NCBI RefSeq assembly: GCF_004006235.1
Contig: NZ_CP034753.1
Coordinates: forward strand, 992,001-1,056,000
Source of the DNA: Agromyces sp. LHK192
GTDB lineage: Bacteria; Actinomycetota; Actinomycetes; Actinomycetales; Microbacteriaceae
DNA length: 64,000 bases
Direction: 5' to 3'
Every line of letters starts with the position of its first letter. The stretch's first letter is position 1. Below the pieces are notes generated by a model. It saw only the letters and a list, made by a program, of their open reading frames with translations. It did not search any database and was not told where the DNA came from. Both the position numbers and the translations under genes were made by a program. This document shows positions 33,905-42,087 of this stretch, piece after piece.

Positions 33905-34875
33905 CCACGACGCTCACCGAGGCGATGACCACGTCGGATGCCTCCGCCCACGCGAGCGAGGACCGCCGCGCCGGGCTCGGCCGCCGCCGGGGCCGGACCG
34001 ACGGCGCACGCCGCCGCGCCGGTTCGCCGCTGCGCCCCCGCAAGTCGGTCGCGTTCACGATCATGATGGCGATCTTCGCCCTCTACGCACTCGTCCCGCT
34101 GCTGTGGCTCGTGATCAACGCCACCAAGACCCAGGCAGGGCTGTTCTCGAGCTTCGGACTCTGGTTCGACGACGAGTTCGTGCTCTTCCAGAACATCTGG
34201 GAGACGCTCACGTACCGCGACGGCATCTTCCTGCGCTGGCTCGGCAACACGCTGCTCTACGTCGTCGTCGGCGCGGGCGGTGCGACGCTGCTCGCGACGC
34301 TCGCCGGCTACGGGCTCGCCAAGTTCCGCTTCGCCGGCCGCCGCGCGATCTTCGCGGTCGTGCTCGGCGCGATCGCCGTGCCGGGCACCGCGCTCGCCGT
34401 GCCGACCTTCCTCATGTTCAGCCAGCTCGGGCTCACGAACACGCCGTGGGCGATCATCATCCCGTCGTTGATCAGCCCGTTCGGCCTGTACCTGATCTGG
34501 GTCTACGCCGTCGACTCGGTGCCGACGGAGCTGCTCGAGGCGGCCCGCATGGACGGCGCGGGCGAGTTCCGCACGTTCTTCACGATCTCGATCCGGCTGC
34601 TCGCGCCCGGCATCGTCACGGTGCTCCTGTTCACCGTCGTCGCGACCTGGAACAACTACTTCCTCCCGCTGATCATGCTGAGCGACCCCACCTGGTACCC
34701 GCTCACGGTCGGCCTCAACCAGTGGAGCGCGCAGGCCTCGGGCGTGAGCGCGCAGCCCATCTACAACCTGGTGATCACGGGGTCCCTCCTCACGATCATC
34801 CCCATCGTCGTCGCGTTCCTCGGCCTCCAGCGGTTCTGGCAGTCCGGGCTCAGCGCCGGCAGCGTCAAGCAGTGA
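33901..34875 (+). CDS. carbohydrate ABC transporter permease, MalG type (galactoside operon)
   Basis: 324 residues with ATGA overlap to the preceding permease. A basic, disordered N-terminus (GLGRRRGRTDGARRRAGSP) precedes six helices. The EAA loop is EAARMDGAGEFRTFFTISIRLLAPG and the end GLQRFWQSGLSAGSVKQ is MalG-like. Forms the channel with the MalF-type partner; the ATPase is not encoded here. Confidence 0.93.
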   Translation: MTTTLTEAMTTSDASAHASEDRRAGLGRRRGRTDGARRRAGSPLRPRKSVAFTIMMAIFALYALVPLLWLVINATKTQAGLFSSFGLWFDDEFVLFQNIWETLTYRDGIFLRWLGNTLLYVVVGAGGATLLATLAGYGLAKFRFAGRRAIFAVVLGAIAVPGTALAVPTFLMFSQLGLTNTPWAIIIPSLISPFGLYLIWVYAVDSVPTELLEAARMDGAGEFRTFFTISIRLLAPGIVTVLLFTVVATWNNYFLPLIMLSDPTWYPLTVGLNQWSAQASGVSAQPIYNLVITGSLLTIIPIVVAFLGLQRFWQSGLSAGSVKQ

Positions 34876-34928
34876 CGCGCAGCACACCACCCACCACCTG
34901 CACAGCACAAGGAAGTGAGAGACACCAC

Positions 34929-36275
34929 ATGAGCAGCTCGCGTGCCGCCCTCCGGCGGACCCTGACGATCGCGGCCACCGCGGCCCTCGCGATCGGCGGC
35001 CTCGCCGCCTGCAGCCCCTCCGGCGGCGGTTCCGCCGCGGGCGCCGGCGACCCGAAGGACCTCGACGCGGCCCTCGAGGCCGGCGGCGAGCTGACCTACT
35101 GGAGCTGGACCCCCAGCGCCGAGGCGCAGGTCGCGGCGTTCGAGGAGGCGTACCCCAACGTCGACGTCGAACTCGTCAACGCCGGCACCAACACCGAGGA
35201 GTACACCAAGCTCCAGAACGCGATCAAGGCCGGCTCGGGCGCCCCCGACGTCGTCCAGATCGAGTATTACGCCATCCCGCAGTTCGCGCTGTCGGACTCG
35301 CTCGTCGACCTGAGCGAGTACGGGCTCGACGAGCTCGAGGACGACTACAGCGCGTCGACCTGGGGAGCCGTGAACGTCGGCGGCAAGCTCGTCGGCCTGC
35401 CGCAGGACTCCGGCCCCATGGCGCTGTTCTACAACAAGACGGTCTTCGACCAGTACGGCATCGCCGTGCCCACCACGTGGGACGAGTACGTCGAGGCGGC
35501 CCGCCAGCTCCACGCGGCCGACCCGACGAAGTACATCACCTCCGACACCGGCGACTCCGGCTTCGCGACGAGCATGATCTGGCAGGCCGGCGGCCGCCCC
35601 TTCGAAGCCGACGGCACCGACGTGACGATCGACCTCGCCGACGAGGGCACCGCGAAGTGGACCGGCGTGTGGGACCAGCTCATCGCCGAGGGCCTGCTCT
35701 CGCCGACGCCCGGCTGGACCGACGAGTGGTACCAGGGCCTCGGCGACGGGTCGATCGCGTCGCTCGTGACCGGCGCCTGGATGCCCGGCGTGCTCGAGTC
35801 GAGCGTCGCCGACGCCGCCGGCGACTGGGCGGTCGCGCCGATGCCGACGTACGACGGCACCGCGGTGTCGGCCGAGAACGGCGGCGGCGGCCAGTCCGTC
35901 ACCAAGCAGTCGGAGAACCCCGCGCTCGCCGCGGCGTTCCTGCGCTGGCTGAACAACGACCCGGCGTCGATCGAGGTCTTCCTCGAGTCCGGCGGCTTCC
36001 CGTCGACGACGGCCGACCTCGAGGCCCCCGAGTTCCTCGCGTACGAGTCGGAGTACTTCGGCGGCCAGAAGATCAACGAGGTGCTCGTGCAGGCCTCGAA
36101 GGACGTGTCGAGCGGTTGGCAGTACCTGCCCTACCAGGTGTACGCGAACAGCATCTTCGGCGACACCGTCGGCCAGGCCTACGCGAACGGCACGAGCCTC
36201 GAAGACGGCCTCGCCGACTGGCAGCAGCAGCTCGTCGACTACGGCAACGAGCAGGGCTTCTCGGTCAACCAGTAG
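34929..36275 (+). CDS. sugar-binding lipoprotein of ABC transporter (galactoside operon)
   Basis: 448 residues. Sec lipoprotein signal with lipobox LAAC (C28), no twin arginine pair of the Tat type. The mature protein begins with a Gly/Ser/Ala spacer and then GELTYWSWTPSAEAQVAAFEEAYPNVDVELV (key parts LTYWSWTPS, YPNVDVELV), the family-1 pattern. GAPDVVQIEYYAIPQF, LPQDSGPMALFYNK and NGGGGQSVTKQSENPALAAAFLRWL are further landmarks. AAGGAAGTGAG lies upstream of the ATG. A strong hairpin follows its stop, separating it from the GH35 gene and likely boosting its share of transcript. Confidence 0.94.
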   Translation: MSSSRAALRRTLTIAATAALAIGGLAACSPSGGGSAAGAGDPKDLDAALEAGGELTYWSWTPSAEAQVAAFEEAYPNVDVELVNAGTNTEEYTKLQNAIKAGSGAPDVVQIEYYAIPQFALSDSLVDLSEYGLDELEDDYSASTWGAVNVGGKLVGLPQDSGPMALFYNKTVFDQYGIAVPTTWDEYVEAARQLHAADPTKYITSDTGDSGFATSMIWQAGGRPFEADGTDVTIDLADEGTAKWTGVWDQLIAEGLLSPTPGWTDEWYQGLGDGSIASLVTGAWMPGVLESSVADAAGDWAVAPMPTYDGTAVSAENGGGGQSVTKQSENPALAAAFLRWLNNDPASIEVFLESGGFPSTTADLEAPEFLAYESEYFGGQKINEVLVQASKDVSSGWQYLPYQVYANSIFGDTVGQAYANGTSLEDGLADWQQQLVDYGNEQGFSVNQ

Positions 36276-36300
36276 CCGCCTGCGACCACCGTCCCGACGA

Positions 36301-36332
36301 CGGAAGGGGCCGGCCCGAGTCGGCCCCTTCCG
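36301..36332 (+). terminator. intra-operon hairpin after binding-protein gene
   Basis: CGGAAGGGGCCG (36301-36312) and CGGCCCCTTCCG (36321-36332) are perfect 12-bp arms around an 8-base loop. No T-tract follows. Placed between the binding-protein gene and the beta-galactosidase gene, it may be a partial terminator or an mRNA-stabilising 3' end. Confidence 0.7.
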
Positions 36333-36379
36333 CGTCACCGAGCATCGCGTCACCCCACGCGCGTCACCCAGGAGAACCA

Positions 36380-38191
36380 GTGAGCCGCTTCACGATCGGC
36401 GAGACCGACTTCGAACTCGACGGCCGGCCCGTCCGCATCCTCGCGGGTGCCCTCCACTACTTCCGTGTCCACCCCGACCTGTGGGCCGACCGCATCCGCA
36501 AGGCGCGCCTGATGGGGCTGAACACCATCGAGACGTACGTCGCCTGGAACCTCCACGAGCCCCGCCGTGGGCAGTGGCGCGCCGACGCCGAGCTCGATCT
36601 CGGCCGGTTCCTCGACCTCGTCGCAGCCGAGGGGATGCACGCGATCGTGCGCCCGGGCCCGTACATCTGCGCCGAGTTCGACGGCGGCGGACTGCCGGCG
36701 TGGCTCTTCCGCGACCGGGAGGTCGGCATCCGGCGCTCGGAACCCCGCTACGTCGATGCCGTCACCGGCTACCTCCGGCGCGTCTACGAGATCGTCGTGC
36801 CGCGGCAGGTCGACGCGGGCGGCCCGGTCGTGCTGGTGCAGATCGAGAACGAGTACGGGGCGTACGGCTCGGACAAGGCGTACCTGCAGCATCTCGTCGA
36901 CGTCACGCGCGAGGCCGGCGTCACGGTGCCGCTCACCACCATCGACCAGCCGACGCCGGAGATGCTCGCTGCGGGCAGCCTGCCCGGCCTGCACCTCACG
37001 GGGTCGTTCGGCTCTCGGGTTCCCGACCGCCTCGCGACCCTGCGCGAGTTCCAGCCGACGGGTCCGCTGGTCTGCATGGAGTTCTGGTGCGGATGGTTCG
37101 ACGACTGGGGATCGCATCACCACGTGACGGATGCCTCGGCCTCGGCCGCCGAGCTCGACGCGCTGCTCGCGGCCGGCGGCTCGGTCAACATCTACATGTT
37201 CCACGGCGGCACGAACTTCGGGCTGACCACGGGCGCGAACGACAAGGGCCGGTACGCCCCGATCACCACGAGCTACGACTACGACGCGCCGCTCGACGAG
37301 AGCGGTCACCCGACCGAGAAGTACTTCGCGTTCCGCGAGGTCATCGCGAAGTACGCGCCGGTGCCCGACGAGGTCCCGGGCCTGCGACCGGCCGCCCCGG
37401 TGGTGGAGACGCCGCTCGACCCCGGCCCCCGCCTGCTCGAGATCGCCGAGGCGCTCGGCGAGGCATCCGATCATCGCGGGATGCCGACGTTCGACGACCT
37501 GGAGCACTACCGCGGCTTCGCGGTCTTCACGACCCGGATCGACCGCGGCGGCCCCGCGACGCTCACGATCGGCGAGGAGGTGCGCGACCGGGCGTGGGTG
37601 CTGATCGACGGGTCGCCCGTCGGCGTGCTGGCCCGCGATGCGCACGAACGCGCGATCGTGCTGCCGGACGCATCCGGCGAGCTCGCGATCGTGGTCGAGG
37701 ACCAGGGGCGCGTCGACTACGGGGTCCGCATCGGCGAGCACAAGGGACTCGTCGGCGGCGTCCACCTCGACGGCGAGGAGCTGACCGGCTGGCGAGTCGT
37801 GCCGATCGACCTCGATCGCGTGGTCGAGACGGTCGAACAGGCGCAGGCGGATGCCCCCGCCGCGCTCGCCGGCCGCGGCTGGTGGCCAGGGTCGGCGCCG
37901 ACCGCGCCGCGCTCGTTCGGGCCGGGTCCGGGTTTCGCGACCGCCACGTTCGACCTCGACGGGCCCGCCGACCTGTTCCTCGACACGCTCGACTGGGGCA
38001 AGGGCGTCGTATGGGTCAACGGGTTCCTGCTCGGCCGGTACTGGCGGCGCGGCCCGCAGCGCACGCTCGTCGTGCCGTCGCCCGTGACGCGTGCGGGCGA
38101 GAACCGGGTCGTGGTGCTCGAGTTCGAGGCGTTCGCGGATGCCTCGCTGCGCACGCTCGCGCACCCCGAACTCGGGCACACCGAGGTCTGA
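36380..38191 (+). CDS. glycoside hydrolase family 35 beta-galactosidase
   Basis: 603 residues from GTG 36380 (AGGAG six bases upstream). Family landmarks: ILAGALHYFRVHPDLWADRI at the N-terminus, GPYICAEFDGGGLPAWL, acid/base E158 in QIENEYG, nucleophile E234 in CMEFWCGWF, and MFHGGTNFGLTTGAN. The C-terminal beta-sandwich domains end in VWVNGFLLGRYWRRGPQRTL, a GH35 hallmark. There is no signal peptide, so it cleaves imported galactosides in the cytoplasm. Last gene of the LacI-controlled operon. Confidence 0.94.
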   Translation: MSRFTIGETDFELDGRPVRILAGALHYFRVHPDLWADRIRKARLMGLNTIETYVAWNLHEPRRGQWRADAELDLGRFLDLVAAEGMHAIVRPGPYICAEFDGGGLPAWLFRDREVGIRRSEPRYVDAVTGYLRRVYEIVVPRQVDAGGPVVLVQIENEYGAYGSDKAYLQHLVDVTREAGVTVPLTTIDQPTPEMLAAGSLPGLHLTGSFGSRVPDRLATLREFQPTGPLVCMEFWCGWFDDWGSHHHVTDASASAAELDALLAAGGSVNIYMFHGGTNFGLTTGANDKGRYAPITTSYDYDAPLDESGHPTEKYFAFREVIAKYAPVPDEVPGLRPAAPVVETPLDPGPRLLEIAEALGEASDHRGMPTFDDLEHYRGFAVFTTRIDRGGPATLTIGEEVRDRAWVLIDGSPVGVLARDAHERAIVLPDASGELAIVVEDQGRVDYGVRIGEHKGLVGGVHLDGEELTGWRVVPIDLDRVVETVEQAQADAPAALAGRGWWPGSAPTAPRSFGPGPGFATATFDLDGPADLFLDTLDWGKGVVWVNGFLLGRYWRRGPQRTLVVPSPVTRAGENRVVVLEFEAFADASLRTLAHPELGHTEV

Positions 38192-38239
38192 GGCCGCGCG
38201 ACCGCGGACCGCGCCAAGTGGAGACATCCGTCCGCAGCA

Positions 38240-38257
38240 GGTAAGGTGATCCTTACC
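38240..38257. promoter_or_regulatory. DtxR/IdeR-like iron box
   Basis: GGTAAGG-TGAT-CCTTACC is a perfect inverted repeat 22 bp before the start of the siderophore-interacting protein gene. It resembles the iron-box core of DtxR/IdeR repressors (AGGTTAGSCTAACCT), with GGTAAGG in place of GGTTAGG. It should repress the gene when Fe2+ is plentiful. Confidence 0.7.
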
Positions 38258-38279
38258 CGTCGCCCCGAGGAGTCGCCCC

Positions 38280-39071
38280 ATGGCATCCAGCAACATCGTC
38301 GTCACCCACGCCGAGACCGGTCTCGTGACCGCCGAGGTCGTCGAGGCCCGGCGGATCTCGCCGAACTTCGTCCGGGTCACGATCGAGGGCGACGAGCTCG
38401 CCGCATGGCGCGACCTCGGATTCGACCAGTGGTTCCGCCTCGCCGTGCCGACGAACGACCACAACCGCTTCGACAACCTGTCGGACACGTTCAACACGGC
38501 CGCCTACCTCAAGTACCTCACACTGCCGAAGGCGACGCGGCCGGTGATCCGCAACTACACGGTCCGCGAGTTCCGCCGCGAGCAGCGGCGGATGGACATC
38601 GACTTCGTCGTGCACGGCGACCACGGCATCGCCGGACCCTGGGCGCAGCGGTTCCCCGTCGGCGACACGGTCGGCCTGATCGACCAGGGCTGCGGGTTCA
38701 CGCCCAAGGGGGCCGACACGACCGTGCTCGTCGGCGACGAGACCGCGCTGCCGGCCGTCGTGGGCATCCTGCGCGACCTGCCGCGCGAGGCGAGCGGCCA
38801 CGCGATCATCGAGCTCGCGGACCTCGCCGACCGGCAGGACGTCGCCGCGCCCGACGGGTTCTCGGTGCACTGGCTCGAGCGCGCGAAGGGACAGACGCCG
38901 GCCGAAGCGGCGCTCGCCCGGCTGCGCGACCTGCCGGCGTTCGAGGGGTCCGTCGAGGCGTTCGCGGGGGGCGAGTCGAAGCTCGCGACCGGCGCACGGC
39001 GTCACCTCGTGGGCGATCGCGGCGTCGCCAAGCAGGCCGTGTCGTTCTGCGGGTACTGGCGCCACCAGTAG
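38280..39071 (+). CDS. siderophore-interacting protein (ferric-siderophore reductase, ViuB type)
   Basis: 263 residues of the SIP family, a flavin-linked reductase that releases iron from imported siderophores. Landmarks: SPNFVRVTIEGDEL (FAD domain), RNYTVREFR (flavin-binding RxYTxR), VVHGDHGIAGPWAQR, then the NAD(P)H domain GDETALPAVVGILRDLP and the closing GDRGVAKQAVSFCGYWRHQ. GAGGAG lies eight bases before the ATG. The iron box upstream fits its role, and it could serve the FecCD importer at the window start. Confidence 0.92.
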   Translation: MASSNIVVTHAETGLVTAEVVEARRISPNFVRVTIEGDELAAWRDLGFDQWFRLAVPTNDHNRFDNLSDTFNTAAYLKYLTLPKATRPVIRNYTVREFRREQRRMDIDFVVHGDHGIAGPWAQRFPVGDTVGLIDQGCGFTPKGADTTVLVGDETALPAVVGILRDLPREASGHAIIELADLADRQDVAAPDGFSVHWLERAKGQTPAEAALARLRDLPAFEGSVEAFAGGESKLATGARRHLVGDRGVAKQAVSFCGYWRHQ

Positions 39072-39107
39072 GCGCGACCGCAGGGCGCCGCCACCAGACC
39101 CCGGCGC

Positions 39108-39147
39108 GGGCGTCCCATCCGATCAGTGGGGGGAGGATGGGCCGCCC
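39108..39147. terminator. hairpin between convergent sip and ECF41 genes
   Basis: GGGCGTCCCATCC (39108-39120) and GGATGGGCCGCCC (39135-39147) pair with one mismatch over 13 bp around a G-rich loop. It lies in the ~100-bp gap between convergent genes and likely terminates both. Confidence 0.6.
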
Positions 39148-39175
39148 GCCCCGGTGACCGACCGGCGATCGACGT

Positions 39176-40120
39176 TCACGCGTTCCAGAGCCGGAGCTTG
39201 GCCGGGTTGCGCATCGTCCAGATGCGCGTGATGCGCCCGTCCTCCACCTCGAACACCATCACCGTGTCGACGACGCCGCCCTCGGCTGCCACGAGCGCGA
39301 GGCCGTCGGCCGTGCCGCGGAGGTCGACCGTCATTCCGGGGCGCTTCGCCACCGTGCCGGCGAGGAACCGCGACACGTGGTCGGGCCCCAGCACCGGCCG
39401 TCGGACGGCCGTGGCCAGGCCGCCCCCGTCGCCGTGCAGTTCGACGGCGGGGTCGAGGAGCCCGACGAGCAGGTCGATGCTTCCGCCCGCGGCCGCGGCG
39501 AGGAACGCCCGGACGACGCCGTCGTGCTCCTCACGCGATGCCGCGCGCCGTCGGCCCTCGCGCACGTGGCGTCGCGCGGACGACGCGAGCTGCCGGCTCG
39601 CGGCGGGCGTCCGGCCGACGGCCTCGGCGATCTCGTCGAACGGCACGGCGAACACGTCGTGCAACACGAACGCGACGCGCTCGGCCGGCGACAGCGACTC
39701 GAGCAGCACCAGCACGGCCGCGCTCACCGACTCGTCCAGCGCGGCGCGCTCGAGCGGGTCGTCGCCGCGACCGGCACCTGCTCGCGCCCCGACCGAGTAG
39801 CCGAACGTTCCCGCCGCCGACTCCGGGATCGGCTCGGGCAGCCACTCGCCGACGTACCGTTCGCGGCGCGCCCGCGCCGACCCGAGCACGTCCAGGCACA
39901 CCCGGCTCGCAGCAGTGGTGAGCCACGCGGCGACGTTGTCGACGCCGTCGCGTTCGGCCTGCGGCATCCGGTACCAGCGCAGGTACGTCTCCTGCACGGC
40001 GTCCTCGGCGTCGGCGGTCGATCCCAGCATGCGATACGCGAGGCCCAGCAACCGGCCGCGTTCGGCGTCGACCGGGTCCGAGGCACCCGGGTCCGAGGCA
40101 TCCGGGTCGGCAGGCGTCAT
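39176..40120 (-). CDS. ECF41-type RNA polymerase sigma factor with SnoaL-like C-domain
   Basis: 314 residues from ATG 40120. Sigma-2: RLLGLAYRMLGSTADAEDAVQETYLRWY; sigma-4: ERVAFVLHDVFAVPFDEIAEAVGRTPAASRQLASSARRHV (key parts VPFDEIAEAVGRT). The ECF41 hallmarks are all visible: YVGEWLPEP in the linker, HGDGGG in the extension and NPAKL near the end. The NTF2-like C-domain acts as the built-in regulator, so no anti-sigma gene is expected and none is seen. It is divergent from an NmrA-like oxidoreductase gene, its probable target. Confidence 0.93.
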   Translation of the reverse strand: MTPADPDASDPGASDPVDAERGRLLGLAYRMLGSTADAEDAVQETYLRWYRMPQAERDGVDNVAAWLTTAASRVCLDVLGSARARRERYVGEWLPEPIPESAAGTFGYSVGARAGAGRGDDPLERAALDESVSAAVLVLLESLSPAERVAFVLHDVFAVPFDEIAEAVGRTPAASRQLASSARRHVREGRRRAASREEHDGVVRAFLAAAAGGSIDLLVGLLDPAVELHGDGGGLATAVRRPVLGPDHVSRFLAGTVAKRPGMTVDLRGTADGLALVAAEGGVVDTVMVFEVEDGRITRIWTMRNPAKLRLWNA

Positions 40121-40267
40121 CGCTCCAGCTTGGCAGCGTGCGGGGCATCCGTGACGGAATCCGGGCCCGCCGCGACCGAATCGCGGCATCCGCCTGACAT
40201 TCCGAGCGGCTGCGTCGTCGAACAGGGTGAGGGCGAGCGGATGACTCGCCGCGAAGGGAACCGCATC

Positions 40268-41017
40268 ATGAAGATCGCCGTCGCCGGGGGAACCGGAACG
40301 CTCGGCCGCCACGTCGTCGAGATCGCCCGGGAGCGCGGGCACGAGGTCGTGGTGCTGTCGCGGGCCTCGGGCGTCGACCTCGTCGCGGGCACCGGGCTCG
40401 CCGCCGCCCTCGCTGGCGTGGAGGTCGTCGTCGACGTGAGCAACGTGTCGACGCTGAAGGCCGCCGAGAGCGAGGTGTTCTTCACGACCGTCACCCGCAA
40501 CCTGCTGGCTGCCGAGCGCGACGCGGGCGTCGGCCACCACGTCGCCCTGTCGATCGTCGGCGTCGACCGCGCGCCGTACGCGTACTACGCCGGAAAGGTC
40601 GCGCAGGAGCGCGCGGTCGAGTCGGGAGACGTGCCGTGGACGATCCTGCGGGCGACGCAGTTCCACGAGTTCGCGGGGCAGATGCTCGAGAACCTCACCG
40701 TCGCCGGCATCCACCTCGCCCCGCGGGCGCGCACGCAGCCGATCGCCGCGCACGAGGTCGCGCAGCGCCTGGTCGAGCTCGCCGAGGGGGCGCCCGCCGG
40801 CCGCGTGGCGGATCTCGCGGGACCGCGCGAGGAGCAGCTCGACGACATGGTGCGCCGGCTCGTGCGCGCTCGGGCGCTTCGCGGTCCGGTGATCGCCGTG
40901 AGCCTGCCCGGCAAGCAGATGGCGGCGATGCGCCGCGGCGAGGCGCTGCCCGGCCGCGATGCGCAGCTTGGCCGGCAGACGTACGAGGAGTGGCTGGGCA
41001 CCCAGGTCGCGGCCTGA
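40268..41017 (+). CDS. NAD(P)-binding NmrA/SDR-like protein, probable ECF41 target
   Basis: 249 residues with Rossmann start MKIAVAGGTGTLGRHVVEIA (GGTGTLG) and the atypical-SDR features SIVGVDRAPYAYYAGKVAQE (YxxxK) and VPWTILRATQFHEF. AAGGGA lies nine bases before ATG 40268; an ATG at 40241 would add nine residues. ECF41 factors generally control a neighbouring carboxymuconolactone decarboxylase, oxidoreductase or epimerase. TGACATT and CGTCGTCG at 40195-40221 in the gap are possible but weak -35/-10 elements. Confidence 0.87.
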   Translation: MKIAVAGGTGTLGRHVVEIARERGHEVVVLSRASGVDLVAGTGLAAALAGVEVVVDVSNVSTLKAAESEVFFTTVTRNLLAAERDAGVGHHVALSIVGVDRAPYAYYAGKVAQERAVESGDVPWTILRATQFHEFAGQMLENLTVAGIHLAPRARTQPIAAHEVAQRLVELAEGAPAGRVADLAGPREEQLDDMVRRLVRARALRGPVIAVSLPGKQMAAMRRGEALPGRDAQLGRQTYEEWLGTQVAA

Positions 41018-41060
41018 CCTCGACCGCGAACGGCCTCTGACCTCGACCGCGAACGGCCTC
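41015..41060. repeat. 23-bp tandem duplication at gene tails
   Basis: TGACCTCGACCGCGAACGGC plus CTC occurs twice back to back (41015-41037, 41038-41060). A diverged third copy (GTCGACCGCGAACGCC) is the C-terminal coding end of the convergent gene at 41059. It seems that the tail of that gene was duplicated outward until it reached the stop of the NmrA-like gene. Confidence 0.75.
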
Positions 41061-41964
41061 AGGCGTCGACCGCGAACGCCGCCGCGAGGATGCGCGCGCG
41101 CAGCGCATTCGCCCGCTCCGCGAACCCGCGCTGCCGCCGCACGTACTCGGCCTTGCCCTCGGCCGTCTCGATGCGCACGGGGTCGCCGCCCCACGGCTCC
41201 ATGTCGTACGGTGACGCCTGCATGTCGAGGTACCGGATGTCGCGCGCGAGCTCGAACGCGTCGAGCAGCAGCTCGCCCGGCACGAGCGGGCCGAGCTTCA
41301 CGACCCACTTGTAGACGTCCATGTTGGCGTGCAGGCATCCGGGCTGCTCGAGCTGCGGCTGCGACTCGCGCGTCGGCGCGAACCGGTTGCGCGGCACCGC
41401 CTCAGGGGTGAAGAACCGGAACGCGTCGATGTGCGTGCAGCGCAGGTCGTGCGCGTCGACGACCTCGTCGGTCGCCGCCTGCCCCAGCCGCAACGGCACC
41501 GGATGCCGATGCTCGGGCTGGCGATACACCATCGCCCACTCGTGGAGGCCGAAGCATCCGAAGCTCGCAGGTCGTGCAGCGGTGAGGCGGAGCATCCGCT
41601 CGATCGCGCCGAGCATCGGCGCCTTCTCCGCACGGATGGCCGCGGGGTCCACCGTCAGCGAGCCGCTCGCCGCGCCGGGGGAGTACCAGCGCCACGCGGC
41701 ACGCGCGTCGCCGGCGGCCCCGTCGAGGTCGACGCCCGGGCCGGGATGCCACCGGCGCAGCAGGCTCGGCGAGTACGAGTAGTACGTGAAGAGGAAGTCT
41801 TCGATCGGATGCCGCTCGCGTCGGGCCGCGCGATCCCGGTGCGCGCGGGTCAGCGCATCGGCGCGCGCCTCGTGCGCGGCCTCGCGCTCGCGCCAGGCCC
41901 GCTCGGGCAGCACGATCGCCGTCGCCGGGTCGGCGACGGCGATCGGTGCGGCGGGCGAGGTCAT
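41059..41964 (-). CDS. conserved actinobacterial protein, often labelled 3-methyladenine DNA glycosylase
   Basis: 301 residues from ATG 41964. Conserved stretches are HPIEDFLFTYYSYSPSLLRRWHPGPGVDL (split HPIEDFLFTYYSYSP, RRWHPGPG), ASFGCFGLHEWAMVYR, HIDAFRFFTPEA, GCLHANMDVYKWVVKLGP and YDMEPWGGDPVRIETAEGKAEYV. I recall such proteins carrying the glycosylase label in actinobacterial genomes, but no known glycosylase fold or motif (HhH-GPD) is visible, so that label is doubtful. TACCAT ends six bases before the ATG (leaderless pattern). Confidence 0.7.
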   Translation of the reverse strand: MTSPAAPIAVADPATAIVLPERAWREREAAHEARADALTRAHRDRAARRERHPIEDFLFTYYSYSPSLLRRWHPGPGVDLDGAAGDARAAWRWYSPGAASGSLTVDPAAIRAEKAPMLGAIERMLRLTAARPASFGCFGLHEWAMVYRQPEHRHPVPLRLGQAATDEVVDAHDLRCTHIDAFRFFTPEAVPRNRFAPTRESQPQLEQPGCLHANMDVYKWVVKLGPLVPGELLLDAFELARDIRYLDMQASPYDMEPWGGDPVRIETAEGKAEYVRRQRGFAERANALRARILAAAFAVDA

Positions 41965-42013
41965 CCCTCGATGGTAGGCGCGGCGCCTGAGCACCTGCCC
42001 GTCCGGCCTGAGC

Positions 42014-42079
42014 GCCGTGCATGAGATTCCGGCCTACGACGCCGTGGAGGCATCCGTAGACCGGAATCTCATGCACGGC
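42014..42079. repeat. family A intergenic palindrome, copy 3
   Basis: The best-preserved copy. Arms 42014-42038 (GCCGTGCATGAGATTCCGGC...) and 42055-42079 are inverted repeats of 25 bp with one mismatch around a 16-base loop that contains GGCATCC. It lies between two minus-strand genes and could form a long RNA or DNA cruciform stem. Confidence 0.85.
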
Positions 42080-42087
42080 GGGAGCGG

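Noticed and set aside
41059..41964. Confident naming as DNA-3-methyladenine glycosylase
   Set aside because: No HhH-GPD, AlkA, Tag or AAG motif is visible; the label is kept only as a remembered annotation.
42017..42080. Short ORF in family A copy 3 (MHEIPAYDAVEASVDRNLMH)
   Set aside because: It is the translation of the palindrome itself, is not kept in copy 1, and has no ribosome-binding site.
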